Source: Citrobacter youngae (lineage in GTDB: Bacteria > Pseudomonadota > Gammaproteobacteria > Enterobacterales > Enterobacteriaceae). Taken from it: a stretch of 64,000 bases of DNA. The stretch is from NCBI RefSeq assembly GCF_003818115.1, contig NZ_RPOI01000008.1, forward strand, positions 62,001 through 126,000, written 5' to 3'. Positions within the stretch are counted from its first letter, which is position 1. Each line of letters starts with the position of its first letter. Positions 49,422 through 61,870 of the stretch are shown here, one piece after another. The notes beneath the pieces are model-generated. The model was not told where the DNA came from. It made no database searches and was given only the letters and a program-made list of their open reading frames with translations. The position numbers were made by a program, and so were the translations under genes.

Positions 49422-50141
49422 ATGACCCTTGATTTACCTCGTCGCTTTCCCTGGCCGACGTTACTTTCCGTCGGCATTCACGGCGCTGTAGTGGCGGGTC
49501 TGCTGTATACCTCGGTACATCAGGTTATTGAACTGCCTGCACCCGCGCAGCCGATCTCCATCACGATGGTCGCACCTGCCGATCTTGAGCCACCTCAGGC
49601 AGTTCAACCACCGCCGCAGCCTGTCGTTGAGCCTGAACCGGAACCTGAACCGATACCGGAACCGCCAAAAGAGGCGCCGGTGGTGATTGAGAAACCGAAA
49701 CCTAAACCAAAACCGAAGCCAAAACCGGTGAAAAAGGTTGAAGAGCAGCCCAAACGTGACGTGAAACCGGTTGAGTCGCGTCCAGTATCGCCGTTTGAGA
49801 ACACGGCGCCTGCTCGTTCGACAACGACCAGCACCGCGCCGGCAACCAGTAAACCTGCGGTTAGCGCACCGTCTGGGCCACGCGCCTTAAGTCGTAATCA
49901 GCCACAGTATCCGGCGCGCGCGCAGGCTTTGCGCATTGAAGGTCGGGTGAAGGTCAAGTTTGATGTGACATCAGATGGCCGTGTGGAGAATGTTGAAGTG
50001 CTTTCCGCACAGCCTGCCAACATGTTTGAGCGTGAAGTGAAAAATGCGATGCGCAGATGGCGTTACGAAGCGGGCAAACCGGGATCTGGCCTGGTGGTGA
50101 ATATCGTATTCCGTCTGAACGGTACGGCGCAGATTGAGTAA
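49422..50141 (+). CDS. tonB: TonB energy transducer
   Basis: A 239-residue protein, the E. coli length, starting MTLDLPRRFPW. One N-terminal membrane helix contains Ser16 and His20 (LLSVGIHGAVVAG), contacting ExbB/ExbD. A Pro-rich spacer has EP and KP repeats (EPEPEPEPIPEPP and KPKPKPKPKPKP), and the C-terminal domain (QPQYPARAQALRIEGRVKV) binds TonB boxes of siderophore and B12 receptors. An ATG three codons upstream is in frame but not the family start. Confidence 0.97.
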   Translation: MTLDLPRRFPWPTLLSVGIHGAVVAGLLYTSVHQVIELPAPAQPISITMVAPADLEPPQAVQPPPQPVVEPEPEPEPIPEPPKEAPVVIEKPKPKPKPKPKPVKKVEEQPKRDVKPVESRPVSPFENTAPARSTTTSTAPATSKPAVSAPSGPRALSRNQPQYPARAQALRIEGRVKVKFDVTSDGRVENVEVLSAQPANMFEREVKNAMRRWRYEAGKPGSGLVVNIVFRLNGTAQIE

Positions 50142-50180
50142 CTGGCGTGCCGGAGTCGGCGTCAGGCTTTCTCCGGCAAG

Positions 50181-50218
50181 CAGGTCTGATAACGGTGTCA
50201 ACGCGGTTATCAGACCTG
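50181..50218. terminator. Bidirectional terminator between tonB and yciA
   Basis: Perfect 13-base arms CAGGTCTGATAAC/GTTATCAGACCTG; the right arm includes the yciA stop codon. A shared bidirectional terminator for tonB and its convergent neighbour is established in E. coli. Confidence 0.85.
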
Positions 50219-50611
50219 TGTTGGTATCGGACGGGGTTTACCGTCTTTATCTACAGCGACGTAGATAAACAGGGCTTCAGTGGCTTTGTAACGCTGGCCA
50301 ATAGGTTCCGAAGCGACTTTCTTCACCCAGACTTCAATATTAATGCTGATTGACGTCGTCCCGCGTTTTACGCAGCGTGCGTAGCAACAGACCACATCAC
50401 CCACGGCAACCGGGCGCAAAAAGCTCATTCCTTCCACTCGCACCGTCACCACGCGGCCATGTGCGATCTCTTTGGCCTGAATAGCGCCACCAATATCCAT
50501 CTGTGACATCAGCCAGCCGCCAAAAATATCACCGTTAGCATTGGTATCGGCAGGCATGGCCAGAGTGCGTAAAACCAGTTCACCCTGGGGGGTGTTATTC
50601 GTTGTTGTCAT
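50210..50611 (-). CDS. yciA: Acyl-CoA thioesterase YciA
   Basis: A 133-residue hot-dog thioesterase of broad acyl-CoA specificity. Family motifs: LAMPADTNANGDIFGGWLMSQMD near residues 17-39 (Asp catalytic region), then HGRVVTVRVEGMSFLRPVAVGD. Close to E. coli YciA. Convergent with tonB; upstream neighbour yciB lies on the same strand after a strong terminator. Confidence 0.96.
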   Translation of the reverse strand: MTTTNNTPQGELVLRTLAMPADTNANGDIFGGWLMSQMDIGGAIQAKEIAHGRVVTVRVEGMSFLRPVAVGDVVCCYARCVKRGTTSISINIEVWVKKVASEPIGQRYKATEALFIYVAVDKDGKPRPIPTQV

Positions 50612-50739
50612 TGTAGAACCGACTGTAGAGAAAGATTACAGGCGGGATGCTACTAGAATTTACGAGCGGAGAACAGAGGGGATGCAGCGCGCGGAGGGGA
50701 TGTAAGCCAGCTTGTCTGCCACGAAGAACGTGGGTGGGT

Positions 50740-50770
50740 AAAAATTCGCCAGATCCGCAGATCTGGCGAA
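50740..50770 (-). terminator. Terminator of yciB
   Basis: An 11-base stem TTCGCCAGATC/GATCTGGCGAA followed on the minus strand by TTTT, six bases beyond the yciB stop. Confidence 0.9.
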
Positions 50771-50776
50771 CACTTA

Positions 50777-51316
50777 TTACGATTTATCTTCCTGCGGCAG
50801 ATGGCGGTAGATATAGATTCCGCTCAGCAACGTGAAGAATAAGGTCAGGGCGGTTAAACCGAACACTTTGAAGTTGACCCAAATGTTCTGCGGCAGCCAA
50901 AACGCAATGTAGATATTGGCCAGTCCACACAGGATGAAGAAAACGGCCCAGGCCAGATTTAGCTTCGACCATACCGGCTGCGGCAGCGTCAGCTCTTTTC
51001 CTAACATGCGCTGAATCAACGGTTTTTTCATCACCCACTGGCTAACCAGCAGTGCACCGGCAAACAGTCCGTAAATCACCGTAACCTTCCACTTAATGAA
51101 TTCATCGTTGTGGAAGAAAATAGTCAGGCCACCGAAGACAGCAACCAGAACAAAGGTGATTAACGCCATCTTCTCGACTTTGCGATAGCGAACCCAACTG
51201 TAAATCAACACCACAGCTGTTGCGACAATAAGCGCCGAGGTTGCCGCGTAGATGTCATAAAGCTTATAAAAAGCAAAAAAGACAACCAGCGGTAAAAAAT
51301 CAAGAAACTGCTTCAT
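50777..51316 (-). CDS. yciB: Inner-membrane septation protein YciB (IspZ)
   Basis: A 179-residue polytopic protein with five hydrophobic segments ([17 protein letters not shown] at the start). E. coli YciB affects cell-envelope synthesis and interacts with division and elongation proteins. Same length and order as E. coli, followed upstream by yciC. Confidence 0.95.
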   Translation of the reverse strand: MKQFLDFLPLVVFFAFYKLYDIYAATSALIVATAVVLIYSWVRYRKVEKMALITFVLVAVFGGLTIFFHNDEFIKWKVTVIYGLFAGALLVSQWVMKKPLIQRMLGKELTLPQPVWSKLNLAWAVFFILCGLANIYIAFWLPQNIWVNFKVFGLTALTLFFTLLSGIYIYRHLPQEDKS

Positions 51317-51372
51317 TCTTCGAGTCCGTAATCAAAAAGCATTGGGTAACACACCCGGCATGCGTTCAGGGT

Positions 51373-52512
<1,140 letters not shown>

Positions 52513-53151
52513 ATGAAAAAATTAACAGTTGCAGCATTGGCTTTAACAACTCTTCTCTCTGGTAACGCATTTGCGCATGAGGCCGGAGAGTTCTTTATTC
52601 GAGCAGGCTCGGCTACCGTCAGACCGACGGAAGGCGCGGGTGGTACGCTGGGAAGCCTGGGTGGCTTTGATGTCAGCAACAATACGCAGTTGGGCCTGAC
52701 ATTCACCTATATGGCAACCGACAATATTGGCGTTGAATTACTGGCAGCCACGCCGTTTCGCCATAAGATAGGCACCGGGGCAACCGGTGATATTGCCACC
52801 GTTCATCATTTACCGCCGACGTTAATGGCGCAGTGGTACTTTGGCGACTCCAGCAGCAAACTGCGTCCTTACGTTGGCGTGGGTGTGAACTACACGACTT
52901 TCTTCGATGAAGGTTTTAACAACAACGGGAAAGAAGCAGGTTTATCCGATCTGAGCCTGAAAGACTCCTGGGGTGCAGCAGGACAGGTCGGTATGGACTA
53001 TCTGATCAACCGCGACTGGCTGATTAACATGTCAGTCTGGTACATGGATATCGACACCACCGCGAGCTATAAAATGGGTGGCGTCCAGCAGCGTGACAGC
53101 GTACGCCTCGATCCGTGGGTGTTTATGTTCTCTGCGGGTTATCGTTTTTAA
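52513..53151 (+). CDS. ompW: Outer-membrane protein OmpW
   Basis: A 212-residue eight-stranded beta-barrel, same length as E. coli OmpW, with a signal peptide (MKKLTVAALALTTLLSGNAFA) and a terminal Phe (MFSAGYRF). It gives a hydrophobic-molecule channel and is a colicin S4 receptor in E. coli. Sequence is close to but distinct from both E. coli and Salmonella proteins. Confidence 0.97.
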   Translation: MKKLTVAALALTTLLSGNAFAHEAGEFFIRAGSATVRPTEGAGGTLGSLGGFDVSNNTQLGLTFTYMATDNIGVELLAATPFRHKIGTGATGDIATVHHLPPTLMAQWYFGDSSSKLRPYVGVGVNYTTFFDEGFNNNGKEAGLSDLSLKDSWGAAGQVGMDYLINRDWLINMSVWYMDIDTTASYKMGGVQQRDSVRLDPWVFMFSAGYRF

Positions 53152-53172
53152 GTCAATGATTCCAGTCTGATA

Positions 53173-53199
53173 GGCTGGTCGTTTCGCGGCCAGCTTTTT
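53173..53199 (+). terminator. Terminator of ompW
   Basis: GCTGG...CCAGC stem followed by TTTTTC. Confidence 0.75.
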
Positions 53200-53281
53200 C
53201 TCCTCTCTTTTTCCCTTCCCGACTTTCTCCCCTTCGATGTAATGCTACTCTTTAAGCAAACTGGCTTTGAGGGTATTGACG

Positions 53282-53557
53282 ATGATATTGACCCGTCAGC
53301 TGTTACAACAAAAAATTTCCCTTATGGAAGCATCCATAGACGATGATACAACAGAGTTTGCCGTGTATGCTGCGCGCGAATTATTGAATTACATGAGCAG
53401 GGTGGAAGCCCTGGAAAAGGTCATCGCCACACAAATCACACTACCTTACTGCAGCGCCAGCCCGGTTTGCGAGATTGAAGCGGGCTATGCCGCAGGCGTG
53501 AGTGACTGCCGTGAGGCCATCCGTCGGGCAGGGTATCCGATTGAAGGTGATGATTAG
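53282..53557 (+). CDS. Small cytoplasmic protein of unknown function
   Basis: A 91-residue acidic protein (MILTRQLLQQKISLMEASIDDDTTEF..., ending IRRAGYPIEGDD) with a GAGGG site before the ATG and two cysteines in YCSASPVCEIEAGY. It lies where E. coli has yciE/F/G, unrelated to them. No family recognised; helical, with no membrane segment. Confidence 0.65.
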   Translation: MILTRQLLQQKISLMEASIDDDTTEFAVYAARELLNYMSRVEALEKVIATQITLPYCSASPVCEIEAGYAAGVSDCREAIRRAGYPIEGDD

Positions 53558-53744
53558 TTTGCATTTGTGTTAACAAAAATGTGCTTTTATTGTATAAGTC
53601 TGTAACTTTCGTGCACGAGTGCGCTTCTTATTTCAACTCATTAGTCTCTGGATGGTTAACATCTTTATCCATATACAACGCTGTTATGCAACAACATAAA
53701 CGGGTAACCGGTTTGGTAATACTGTTAACTATCGGGGTGGACTC

Positions 53745-55214
53745 GTGAATATTGTGCAGGATAAGCTCCGAAACAGGCAGGCTCTGCTGGTATCCGGGCT
53801 CATTACGTTGGTATTTACCTCGCTGTTTCTGTTTATCATTTATGAACAGCGTATGGCGACCGCCAGTGAAGGCGTGAGCCGCCTGCAAGCTCACATGTTG
53901 GACATTTTTAACGATAATGAACTAATTGCCGATGCGATTGGCGAGCGTTACTACCACATCAAAACCGGCGAACAGTGTGGTGTTATGGCGCAGTTTGTTC
54001 CGCGAAATAAAGATGAATGGGGAATTAACGCCGACCCAAAGCGGGTTCATTCCGCGACAGGGACGATTATTGCTCAGCAACCCAGCCATAATGCGCTGTG
54101 TATGTATACTGCGGCGGAGTTCATTCGTGGAATGGTTAATGAGCTAAATCCAGGCAGCTTCGATGCGCATCGTTACATTATCGCCAGCCATTCAGATTAT
54201 TTTTACTGGTTTATGGCTTCCGACTCGCGCAATTTCAGTTTTTCTGACTCCGAAATGGCGATGGATATTACGCAGTTTTTCTATCCGCCCGTCGATTTCT
54301 ATACCCGGTTGCTGCAAAAAAATGTCAAAAATAAAGCTCTCAGTTCAACAAACTTCTATACCGATAAAATTACCGGTGAAAAAGCCTACAGCGTGGTGAG
54401 CTATATCTACGATCTGTCGGGTAAAGAGATATCAGACCAAATCGTTGCCTATCTGGTCTATGATCATTCGAAACCCGAGCTGCAGGAAGCGTTGGCCGAG
54501 GCGTTTGATAATCAAATTCTTCCCGGATTGAACGTGGAGTTAGTGAATTTAACCAACAAAGAGAGCCTTTGTTTATCCGGCAAATGTGCGGGACAATCCA
54601 GCTATTTGGTGCGCAATTTCTCAGAAAAATATGCGCTGCACTATTCGCTGTCATTAGGCCGTTTTATGGCGCGCGATACGCAAGCCGGCATTGTTATTCT
54701 GCTGGCGCCGTTCTTTTTCATCATGATTACTTTCTCGCTAAAATCATGGCTGAATGAAAGCGACCTGAAAGTTTATATTGATACGCTGACCGGCTGCTTT
54801 AATCGCCGAATTCTCGACATCATCAAGCGCAGGGATTTATCACATTGCTCGGTAGTGCTACTGGATTGCAATAAGTTCAAGGCCGTCAATGATACCTGGG
54901 GGCATGCTGCTGGGGACCGTGCGCTGCAAATTATCGCCAACAGAATGTTGTCTAACACCCGTACCAGCCACGATCTTGTGATCCGCACCGGCGGAGATGA
55001 ATTTATGATCCTGCTGTTTCGCTCTCAGGCCAGTGATGCTATCGCGATTGCGCAGCGTATAAGCGGACAGGTGACCAGCCATGTATTTGTGGTGGACGGC
55101 AACACTATACCCTTGTCAGTGTCGTGGGGGATTGCAGAGGTGAAGGGGGAGCTGGATGCGGCAATCCAGAATGCGGATACTGCCATGTACAAAATGAAGC
55201 AGGCCAGGGAGTAA
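53745..55214 (+). CDS. Membrane diguanylate cyclase (GGDEF), DgcJ-like layout
   Basis: A 489-residue protein starting at GTG. The first membrane helix (LLVSGLITLVFTSLFLFIIYE) precedes a periplasmic sensor of about 270 residues with several cysteines, a second helix near 310 (AGIVILLAPFFFIMITF) and a GGDEF domain. The active site is intact (GGDEF near 417, plus CFNRRILD and NKFKAVNDTWGHAAGDRAL), so it should make c-di-GMP. The product-inhibition site (RxxD) has Thr in place of Arg (TSHD). It replaces the yciGFE block of E. coli. Confidence 0.92.
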   Translation: MNIVQDKLRNRQALLVSGLITLVFTSLFLFIIYEQRMATASEGVSRLQAHMLDIFNDNELIADAIGERYYHIKTGEQCGVMAQFVPRNKDEWGINADPKRVHSATGTIIAQQPSHNALCMYTAAEFIRGMVNELNPGSFDAHRYIIASHSDYFYWFMASDSRNFSFSDSEMAMDITQFFYPPVDFYTRLLQKNVKNKALSSTNFYTDKITGEKAYSVVSYIYDLSGKEISDQIVAYLVYDHSKPELQEALAEAFDNQILPGLNVELVNLTNKESLCLSGKCAGQSSYLVRNFSEKYALHYSLSLGRFMARDTQAGIVILLAPFFFIMITFSLKSWLNESDLKVYIDTLTGCFNRRILDIIKRRDLSHCSVVLLDCNKFKAVNDTWGHAAGDRALQIIANRMLSNTRTSHDLVIRTGGDEFMILLFRSQASDAIAIAQRISGQVTSHVFVVDGNTIPLSVSWGIAEVKGELDAAIQNADTAMYKMKQARE

Positions 55215-55239
55215 AACCGCCAGAAGTCACTGGCGGTTT
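55214..55239. terminator. Terminator between the diguanylate cyclase and trpA
   Basis: Perfect AAACCGCCAG/CTGGCGGTTT stem in a convergent gap of about 30 bases; it can act for both strands. Confidence 0.85.
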
Positions 55240-55246
55240 AATTAGC

Positions 55247-56053
55247 TTACTGTTGGGTGGCGGCTTTCATCGCGCTGACAAACGCTTTCAGCTCAGCCAG
55301 CATTTGCTCTGGTGCTGCAACATTTTTCTCAATGATTTTGACAATCGCCGATCCGGAAATAGCCCCCGCAGCACCTGCTTCAATGGCGCCTGTCACCTGT
55401 TCCGGTGCAGAGATACCAAAGCCCTGTAAAGAAGGCGGGGCATTGAATTCTTTCAGCTTTTCGACCAGATGATGCAACGGTAACGCCGCACGATTTTCGG
55501 CACCCGTAACGCCTGCGCGTGACAATAAATAGGTATAACCGCGGCCATGAGCGGCAATCTGGCGCAGCAGTTCTTCGTCAGCATTAGGCGGGCAAATGAA
55601 AATTGGCGCTACATTATGACGTAATGCGGCCGTTCTGAATGGCGCAGACTCTTCAACCGGCACATCGGCGACTAATACCGAATCTACGCCGACCTTCTCA
55701 CACTGTGCGTAAAATTCGTCAATACCCTTGCTGAACACCAGGTTGGCATACATCAGTAAACCAATTGGAATGGTTGGGTGTTTTTGCCGAATCAACGCCA
55801 ACATTTCAAAACATTGTGACGGCGCGACGCCTGCCGCGAACGCACGTAATGTCGCTTCCTGGATGGTTGGGCCGTCGGCCAGCGGGTCGGAGAACGGAAT
55901 ACCCAGCTCAAGCGCATCGGCACCCGCTTCGATCAGCGTATCAATGATTTTCAGTGACTGTTCAACAGAGGGATCGCCCAGGGTCACGAAGGGGACAAAA
56001 GCGCCTTCTTTGCGGTCCTTCAGCTGTGCAAACAGGTTTTCGTAACGTTCCAT
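55247..56053 (-). CDS. trpA: Tryptophan synthase alpha chain
   Basis: A 268-residue TIM barrel that cleaves indole-3-glycerol phosphate to indole. Catalytic Glu49 and Asp60 are in [15 protein letters not shown]. Same length as E. coli TrpA. It is last in the trp operon and overlaps trpB by one base (TGATG), coupling their translation. Indole is channelled to the beta chain. Confidence 0.98.
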   Translation of the reverse strand: MERYENLFAQLKDRKEGAFVPFVTLGDPSVEQSLKIIDTLIEAGADALELGIPFSDPLADGPTIQEATLRAFAAGVAPSQCFEMLALIRQKHPTIPIGLLMYANLVFSKGIDEFYAQCEKVGVDSVLVADVPVEESAPFRTAALRHNVAPIFICPPNADEELLRQIAAHGRGYTYLLSRAGVTGAENRAALPLHHLVEKLKEFNAPPSLQGFGISAPEQVTGAIEAGAAGAISGSAIVKIIEKNVAAPEQMLAELKAFVSAMKAATQQ

Positions 56054-57246
56054 CAGATTTCCCCTCGCGCTTTCAGAATATCGTGTACGGTGAAAATGTC
56101 TTTGTCGCCGCGACCGGAGAGGTTGACCACCAGTAACTGCTCTTTTTCGGGATTTTCACGCATCATTTTCAACGCATGTGCCAGGGCGTGGGAAGACTCC
56201 AGCGCCGGGATAATCCCCTCATGCAGACACAGCGTTTTGAAGGCTTCCAGCGCTTCATCATCAGTAATCGATACATAGTCAGCACGTCCGATACTGTTCA
56301 GATAAGCGTGCTGTGGCCCGACTGACGGGAAGTCCAGCCCGGCGGAAATAGAGTAAGACTCTTCAATCTGTCCTTCTTCGGTTTGCATCATCGGGGACTT
56401 CATGCCGAAGTAAATCCCGACACGACCATGTTTCAACGGCGCCCCGTGTTCTCCAGACTCAATCCCGTGACCGCCTGGCTCTACGCCAATCAGCCCGACG
56501 CTGGTTTCATTAATAAAGTCGGCGAACATACCGATGGCGTTAGAACCGCCGCCCACGCAGGCGATCACGGCGTCCGGCAGGCGACCCTCTTTTTCGAGGA
56601 TCTGCGCTTTGGTTTCTTCACCGATCATGCGCTGGAATTCACGTACAATGGTCGGGAAGGGGTGCGGACCTGCCGCCGTACCGAGCATATAGTGCGCAGT
56701 GTCATAGCTGCCAGACCAGTCGCGCAGCGCTTCATTACAGGCATCTTTCAGCGTCGCGGAACCGCTGTGAACCGGGATCACTTCAGCGCCCATCAGACGC
56801 ATACGGAAAACGTTAGGCGACTGGCGCTCGACGTCTTTCGCACCCATATAAATACGGCACTTTAAACCCAGCAAGGCGCTGGCAAGGGCAGACGCCACAC
56901 CATGCTGACCCGCGCCGGTTTCGGCGATGATCTCGGTTTTACCCATACGCTTCGCCAGCAACGCCTGGCCCAGCACCTGGTTGGTTTTGTGCGCGCCGCC
57001 GTGCAGCAAATCTTCACGTTTAAGGTACAACGTGGTGTTGGTGCCTTGAGTAATGTTCTGGCATTTGGTCAGCGCAGTTGGGCGACCAGCATAGTTTTTC
57101 AGCAGGTCGGTAAACTGTGCCTGAAACTCAGGGTCTTTTTGTGCACTGACGAACGCTTCTTCCAGTTGGCGCAGCGCAGGCATCAGAATCTGTGGCACAT
57201 ACATACCGCCAAATTCACCAAAATACGGATTGAGTAATGTTGTCAT
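56053..57246 (-). CDS. trpB: Tryptophan synthase beta chain
   Basis: A 397-residue PLP enzyme that joins indole and serine; Lys87 that binds PLP is in [15 protein letters not shown], and the Gly-rich phosphate loop is [10 protein letters not shown]. The family start [19 protein letters not shown] is used; an upstream frame extension of 19 codons is not conserved. Ten bases from trpC. Confidence 0.98.
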   Translation of the reverse strand: MTTLLNPYFGEFGGMYVPQILMPALRQLEEAFVSAQKDPEFQAQFTDLLKNYAGRPTALTKCQNITQGTNTTLYLKREDLLHGGAHKTNQVLGQALLAKRMGKTEIIAETGAGQHGVASALASALLGLKCRIYMGAKDVERQSPNVFRMRLMGAEVIPVHSGSATLKDACNEALRDWSGSYDTAHYMLGTAAGPHPFPTIVREFQRMIGEETKAQILEKEGRLPDAVIACVGGGSNAIGMFADFINETSVGLIGVEPGGHGIESGEHGAPLKHGRVGIYFGMKSPMMQTEEGQIEESYSISAGLDFPSVGPQHAYLNSIGRADYVSITDDEALEAFKTLCLHEGIIPALESSHALAHALKMMRENPEKEQLLVVNLSGRGDKDIFTVHDILKARGEI

Positions 57247-57256
57247 GTCCTTTTCC

Positions 57257-58618
57257 TTAATATGCGCGCAGCGTCTGAAAGACTGAAGCCAGAAGACGCG
57301 CATCTTTGATGCCCGGCTGTGACTCTACGCCAGAATTGAAATCGAGCCCGGCACAGCCGGTTTTAGCCGCGTCGACGCAGTTATCTGCACCGAGTCCGCC
57401 AGCGAGTAAAACGTTATCCAGCGATTGTCCGCCTAAGAGTGACCAGTCGAAGCGTTGCCCGCTACCGCCCTGACCGTTGTCGAAAACGTATTTATCGACA
57501 TGCTGGTAATCACGGGCTGGCAATGTCTCGCTGACGCTTAGCGCCTTCCAGATTTGCACCTGCGCGGGTAGCACATTGCGCAGAGCATCGATATAGGCCT
57601 GATCTTCGCTTCCATGTAGTTGTACGGCGGCCAGCGACAGTGCGGTGACTTTTTCGCGGACGTCTGCGATGTCGGTGTTACGGAACACGCCTACATACTG
57701 TAGCGGCGCACCCGTCATAACGTCTCGCGCCTGCTCAACGCTGACAGCGCGTGGTGAGGTCGGGACAAAAATTACGCCGCCATAAATGGCCCCAGATTCG
57801 TACGCTGCTTTTGCATCCTGTGCACGAGTCAGTCCGCAGACTTTATTTTCGCCAAGCAAAACACGACGAACGGCGGCGTGAAGATCATCATGGGACATCA
57901 GCGCAGAACCTATCAGAAATCCGTTGGCGAAATGGCTGAGTTCGCGAACCTGACCATAAGTGTTGATCCCGGATTCGCTGATGACGGTGACGCCATGACC
58001 CAAACGTGGTGCAAGCTGGCGAGTACGGTTGAGGTCAATCGACAGGTCACGCAAATCACGGTTGTTAATACCGACGACTTTCGCCCCCAGCGCAATGGCG
58101 CGCTCCAGCTCTTCTTCATTGCTAACCTCGGTCAGCACGCCCATTTTCAGGCTGTGGGCGACGGCGGCGAGCTGACGATACTGTTCATCATCTAAAACCG
58201 ACAACATCAGCAGGCAGGCGTCCGCCTGGTAGAAACGTGCCAGATAAATCTGGTAAGGATCGATAATAAAGTCTTTACACAGGATCGGCTGTGGTGCGAT
58301 GCGACTGACGATGGGCAGAAAATCAAAGCTACCCTGAAAATATTTCTCGTCCGTCAGCACGGAAATCGCGGAAGCATAATGTTTATATACGCCCGCAATC
58401 TGTGCCGGATCGAAGTCATCACGAATTACGCCTTTTGACGGAGAGGCTTTTTTGCACTCCAGAATAAAAGCGGTACGTGTTCCTTGCAGCTCATCGTAGA
58501 AATCACGCGTGCTGGGTTGAACATCATTTTGAAAGCTGACCAGCGGTTGTTGCTGTTTGCGGGCTTCTACCCAAATCGCCTTGTCAGCGACAATTTTCGC
58601 TAAAACGGTTTGCATCAT
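57257..58618 (-). CDS. trpC: Indole-3-glycerol phosphate synthase / PRA isomerase (TrpCF)
   Basis: A 453-residue bifunctional protein. The N-terminal IGP synthase has [10 protein letters not shown] and [12 protein letters not shown]; the C-terminal phosphoribosylanthranilate isomerase has the catalytic Cys in [11 protein letters not shown] and an Asp in LDFNSGVES. Such a fusion is typical of Enterobacterales. It directly abuts trpD. Confidence 0.98.
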   Translation of the reverse strand: MMQTVLAKIVADKAIWVEARKQQQPLVSFQNDVQPSTRDFYDELQGTRTAFILECKKASPSKGVIRDDFDPAQIAGVYKHYASAISVLTDEKYFQGSFDFLPIVSRIAPQPILCKDFIIDPYQIYLARFYQADACLLMLSVLDDEQYRQLAAVAHSLKMGVLTEVSNEEELERAIALGAKVVGINNRDLRDLSIDLNRTRQLAPRLGHGVTVISESGINTYGQVRELSHFANGFLIGSALMSHDDLHAAVRRVLLGENKVCGLTRAQDAKAAYESGAIYGGVIFVPTSPRAVSVEQARDVMTGAPLQYVGVFRNTDIADVREKVTALSLAAVQLHGSEDQAYIDALRNVLPAQVQIWKALSVSETLPARDYQHVDKYVFDNGQGGSGQRFDWSLLGGQSLDNVLLAGGLGADNCVDAAKTGCAGLDFNSGVESQPGIKDARLLASVFQTLRAY

Positions 58619-60214
58619 TTACCCTCTCGCTGCCAGTGCAGTAACACGGTCGTAAGCCGCACCGCTGCGCAGCACATTAATCACGGTTTGCGCGTTGGCT
58701 TTTAAGTCTTCTTCACCGTGCAGGCGCATTAACATGGCGACATTCGCGGCAACAGCAGCCTCATGAGCGGCCTCACCTTTACCTTGTAACAAGCGACTCA
58801 GAATGTCACGGTTTTCTTCCGGCGTGCCGCCAGCCAACTGTTCCTGATGATATGGCGTCAGGCCAAAGTCTTCCGCCGTTAGCTGGTAGCTCTTGATTTC
58901 ACCATCGTGCAGCTCTGCCACAATGGTCGGTGCATGCAGCGAAACTTCGTCCATGCCACCACTGTGCACTACGGCTGCTCGCTGATAGCCGAGCACGCGC
59001 AGCGTTTCGGCAATCGGCAGCACCAGCTCCGGGCTGTAAACGCCGATCAGCGCAAGCGGCGGATGTGCCGGGTTAATCAACGGGCCGAGCACGTTAAACA
59101 GCGTGCGGGTTTTCAACTGCTGGCGTACCGGCATGGCATGGCGAAAACCGGTGTGGTATTTTGGCGCAAACAGAAAGCACACGCCGAGATCGTCAAGCGC
59201 CTGGCGGGATTTATCGGCGTTCATATCCAGATTGATGCCAAATGCCGCTAACAGATCCGAAGAACCCGATTTGCTGGAAACGCTGCGGTTACCGTGTTTG
59301 GCAACTTTCAGTCCGCAAGCCGCTGCAACAAAGGCGCTGGCGGTAGAAATATTGATGCTGTTGCTGCCGTCGCCGCCGGTACCGACAATATCGGCGAACA
59401 GATAATCAGGGCGCGGGAACGGGGCTGCGTTTTCCAGCAGCGCGGTTGCCGCACCGGCAATTTCATTCGGGTGTTCGCCACGAATTTTCATGCTCACCAG
59501 CGCCGCAGCCAGTTGCTCCGGCTTCAGTTCACCGCGGACCACGGCAGAGAACAGCTGGTGGCTTTCCTGCTGAGACAGCGTCTGAGCCTGATACAGTTTC
59601 TCCAGAATGGGTTGCAGCGTATTGGTTTGTTCAAGCTTCTGTTGCGCCCAGGCCAGCGTTTGTTCCAGCAGACGCGCGCCCTGGGTGGTCAGAATGGATT
59701 CCGGATGGAACTGGAAACCGCATACGCGATCGGTATCGTGACGCACCGCCATCACCATGCCGTTAAAGTGGGCGTTGATGGTTAATCCTGCCGGAACGTT
59801 GCTGCCAACCAACGAATGATAGCGTGCCACCGGCAGCGGATTCGCCAGACCAGCAAACATCGCCTGACCATCGTGCTCAATGCTGGAGGCTTTGCCATGC
59901 AGGATTTCTCCAGCCTGGCCCACATATCCGCCATAGGCCTCAACAATCGCCTGATGACCCAGACAGATGCCAATGATCGGCAGCTTGCCGCGCAGGCGGG
60001 TTAACAGTTCAGGCATGCAACCCGCTTCACTGGGCGCACCAGGACCTGGAGAGAGCATCAGCACCGGATTTTTCATCGTTGCTAAACGGTCAATCAACGT
60101 CTGGGCCGGAATATGGTTGCGGTAAATCACCACGTTGTGACCATTAGTACGTAGCTGATCCGCCAGGTTATAGGTAAAAGAGTCAATATTATCGAGCAGC
60201 AGAATGTCAGCCAT
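58619..60214 (-). CDS. trpD: Anthranilate synthase component II / PRPP transferase (TrpGD)
   Basis: A 531-residue fusion, as in E. coli. Residues 1-195 are the glutaminase (nucleophile Cys in [18 protein letters not shown]; His-Glu in FHPESI). The rest is anthranilate phosphoribosyltransferase ([30 protein letters not shown]). It overlaps trpE by one base, so their translation is coupled. Confidence 0.98.
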   Translation of the reverse strand: MADILLLDNIDSFTYNLADQLRTNGHNVVIYRNHIPAQTLIDRLATMKNPVLMLSPGPGAPSEAGCMPELLTRLRGKLPIIGICLGHQAIVEAYGGYVGQAGEILHGKASSIEHDGQAMFAGLANPLPVARYHSLVGSNVPAGLTINAHFNGMVMAVRHDTDRVCGFQFHPESILTTQGARLLEQTLAWAQQKLEQTNTLQPILEKLYQAQTLSQQESHQLFSAVVRGELKPEQLAAALVSMKIRGEHPNEIAGAATALLENAAPFPRPDYLFADIVGTGGDGSNSINISTASAFVAAACGLKVAKHGNRSVSSKSGSSDLLAAFGINLDMNADKSRQALDDLGVCFLFAPKYHTGFRHAMPVRQQLKTRTLFNVLGPLINPAHPPLALIGVYSPELVLPIAETLRVLGYQRAAVVHSGGMDEVSLHAPTIVAELHDGEIKSYQLTAEDFGLTPYHQEQLAGGTPEENRDILSRLLQGKGEAAHEAAVAANVAMLMRLHGEEDLKANAQTVINVLRSGAAYDRVTALAARG

Positions 60215-61776
60215 CAGAAAGTCTCCTGTGCGTGGTGTGCGGTGGCGATAGCACGCAGAACCGCACGCGCTTTATTACGGGTTTCATCGGCTTCAGACTG
60301 CGGAACAGAATCCAGAACAATCCCGGCACCGGCTTGTACGGTAGCAATACCGTCTTCCACGAGGGCGGAACGAATCACAATACAGGTATCCAGATCGCCA
60401 TGGGCGGTGAAGTAACCTACGGCACCGCCATAGCTTCCACGGCGTCGACCTTCGGCCTCGGCGATAAGCTGCATAGCGCGAACTTTCGGCGCGCCGCTCA
60501 GCGTGCCCATGTTCATACAGGCGCGGTAAGCATGCAGCACATCCAGATCGCTACGTAATTCGCCGACCACGCGCGAAACCAGGTGCATAACGAAGGAGTA
60601 ACGATCCACTTTGGTGAGATCCGCAACGTAGCGGCTACCCGGCGTACAGATACGCGCCAGGTCGTTACGCGCAAGGTCAACCAGCATCAGGTGCTCTGAA
60701 AGCTCTTTATGGTCGGTACGCATCTCCAGCTCGATACGGCTGTCAAGGTCGCGGTCAAGCGTTCCGTCTGCACGACGACCGCGTGGGCGGGTCCCGGCAA
60801 TCGGGTAAATTTCAATCTGGCGGCTGGTGGCATCGTATTTCAACGAGCTTTCCGGCGATGCGCCGAACAGTGTGAACTCGTTGTCCTGCATGAAAAACAT
60901 GTACGGGCTGGGGTTGCTTTTCTTCAGCACATAGTAGGCTGCCAGCGGTGACGGGCAGGGCAGCGAGAAACGACGAGATGGAACCACCTGGAAAATCTCA
61001 CCTGCGCGAATCGCTTTTTGCAGGCCGCGCACCACGGCACCGAACTCTTCATCGCTCTGATTGCATTCGCAGCGCATCTGCGGGACTTCAGTGACGGGCA
61101 GCGGCGGCGCAGGTTCGGTAAGCTGTTGGCTCAACTGTGCCAGGCGGGCGTTCAGTCGTAGTTTTTCCTCGTCATTTGGCGTAAAGATGCTGGCCTGAAT
61201 GCGGGTACTTTTTTTCTGGTGGTCGATAACCATCAGCGTTTCTGCCAGATAGAAGCAGTAGTCCGGGCACTGGTTACCCGCCTCAAGCTGGGGTAAATCT
61301 TCAAATCCGGCAACCAGGTCATAGGAAAACAGACCGCCGAAGAACATGGCTTCACGTTCCTGCGCCGGAACATTAACCAGTTCCTGCAGTAAACGGAACG
61401 CATCAAATACAGAAAGGGAACATAAGCGGGCATCTTCATCCAGCAGCGGGCTTACGCTGGGGAATGTCAACTGACGAGCATTCGGCTGTTTATCGTTGTC
61501 AACGCCCGCGGGCAGGGCGGCGTCCAGCAGGGGCAGCAGCGATGCGCCATTCGCCGACAGTGCCTGAATAGTGACAGTGTCACCCAGGGCGGTAATACGC
61601 AACGCGCTGTCGACCAGCAGCAGGCTCTTGAGATCGTCCTTGCTGTCGATATCGGCGGATTCCAGCAGCAGCGTTGCCGGTCGTGCGCCACACACCTGAT
61701 GAAACAGCGCCGTCGGGTTCTCACGGTAGGCGGCATCGCAGGCGAGCAGTTCAAGTGTTGGTTTTTGTGTTTGCAT
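60214..61776 (-). CDS. trpE: Anthranilate synthase component I
   Basis: A 520-residue chorismate-binding enzyme; with TrpG it makes anthranilate and is inhibited by tryptophan through the LLLESADID region (Ser near residue 40). The catalytic part has [25 protein letters not shown] and [12 protein letters not shown]. The start at [11 protein letters not shown] matches E. coli, rather than the upstream in-frame ATG. Confidence 0.98.
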   Translation of the reverse strand: MQTQKPTLELLACDAAYRENPTALFHQVCGARPATLLLESADIDSKDDLKSLLLVDSALRITALGDTVTIQALSANGASLLPLLDAALPAGVDNDKQPNARQLTFPSVSPLLDEDARLCSLSVFDAFRLLQELVNVPAQEREAMFFGGLFSYDLVAGFEDLPQLEAGNQCPDYCFYLAETLMVIDHQKKSTRIQASIFTPNDEEKLRLNARLAQLSQQLTEPAPPLPVTEVPQMRCECNQSDEEFGAVVRGLQKAIRAGEIFQVVPSRRFSLPCPSPLAAYYVLKKSNPSPYMFFMQDNEFTLFGASPESSLKYDATSRQIEIYPIAGTRPRGRRADGTLDRDLDSRIELEMRTDHKELSEHLMLVDLARNDLARICTPGSRYVADLTKVDRYSFVMHLVSRVVGELRSDLDVLHAYRACMNMGTLSGAPKVRAMQLIAEAEGRRRGSYGGAVGYFTAHGDLDTCIVIRSALVEDGIATVQAGAGIVLDSVPQSEADETRNKARAVLRAIATAHHAQETF

Positions 61777-61799
61777 CGTTATTCTCATTAATTTTGTTC

Positions 61800-61827
61800 A
61801 AAAAAAAGCCCGCTCATTTGGCGGGCC
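61800..61827 (-). terminator. trp attenuator
   Basis: On the minus strand GCCCGCC-AAATGA-GCGGGC followed by eight Ts, between trpL and trpE. It forms when the Trp codons of trpL are translated without pausing. Confidence 0.95.
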
Positions 61828-61870
61828 GGGTATCTGGTTGCATATTGCAGACGTAAGACACTGCCCGAAA

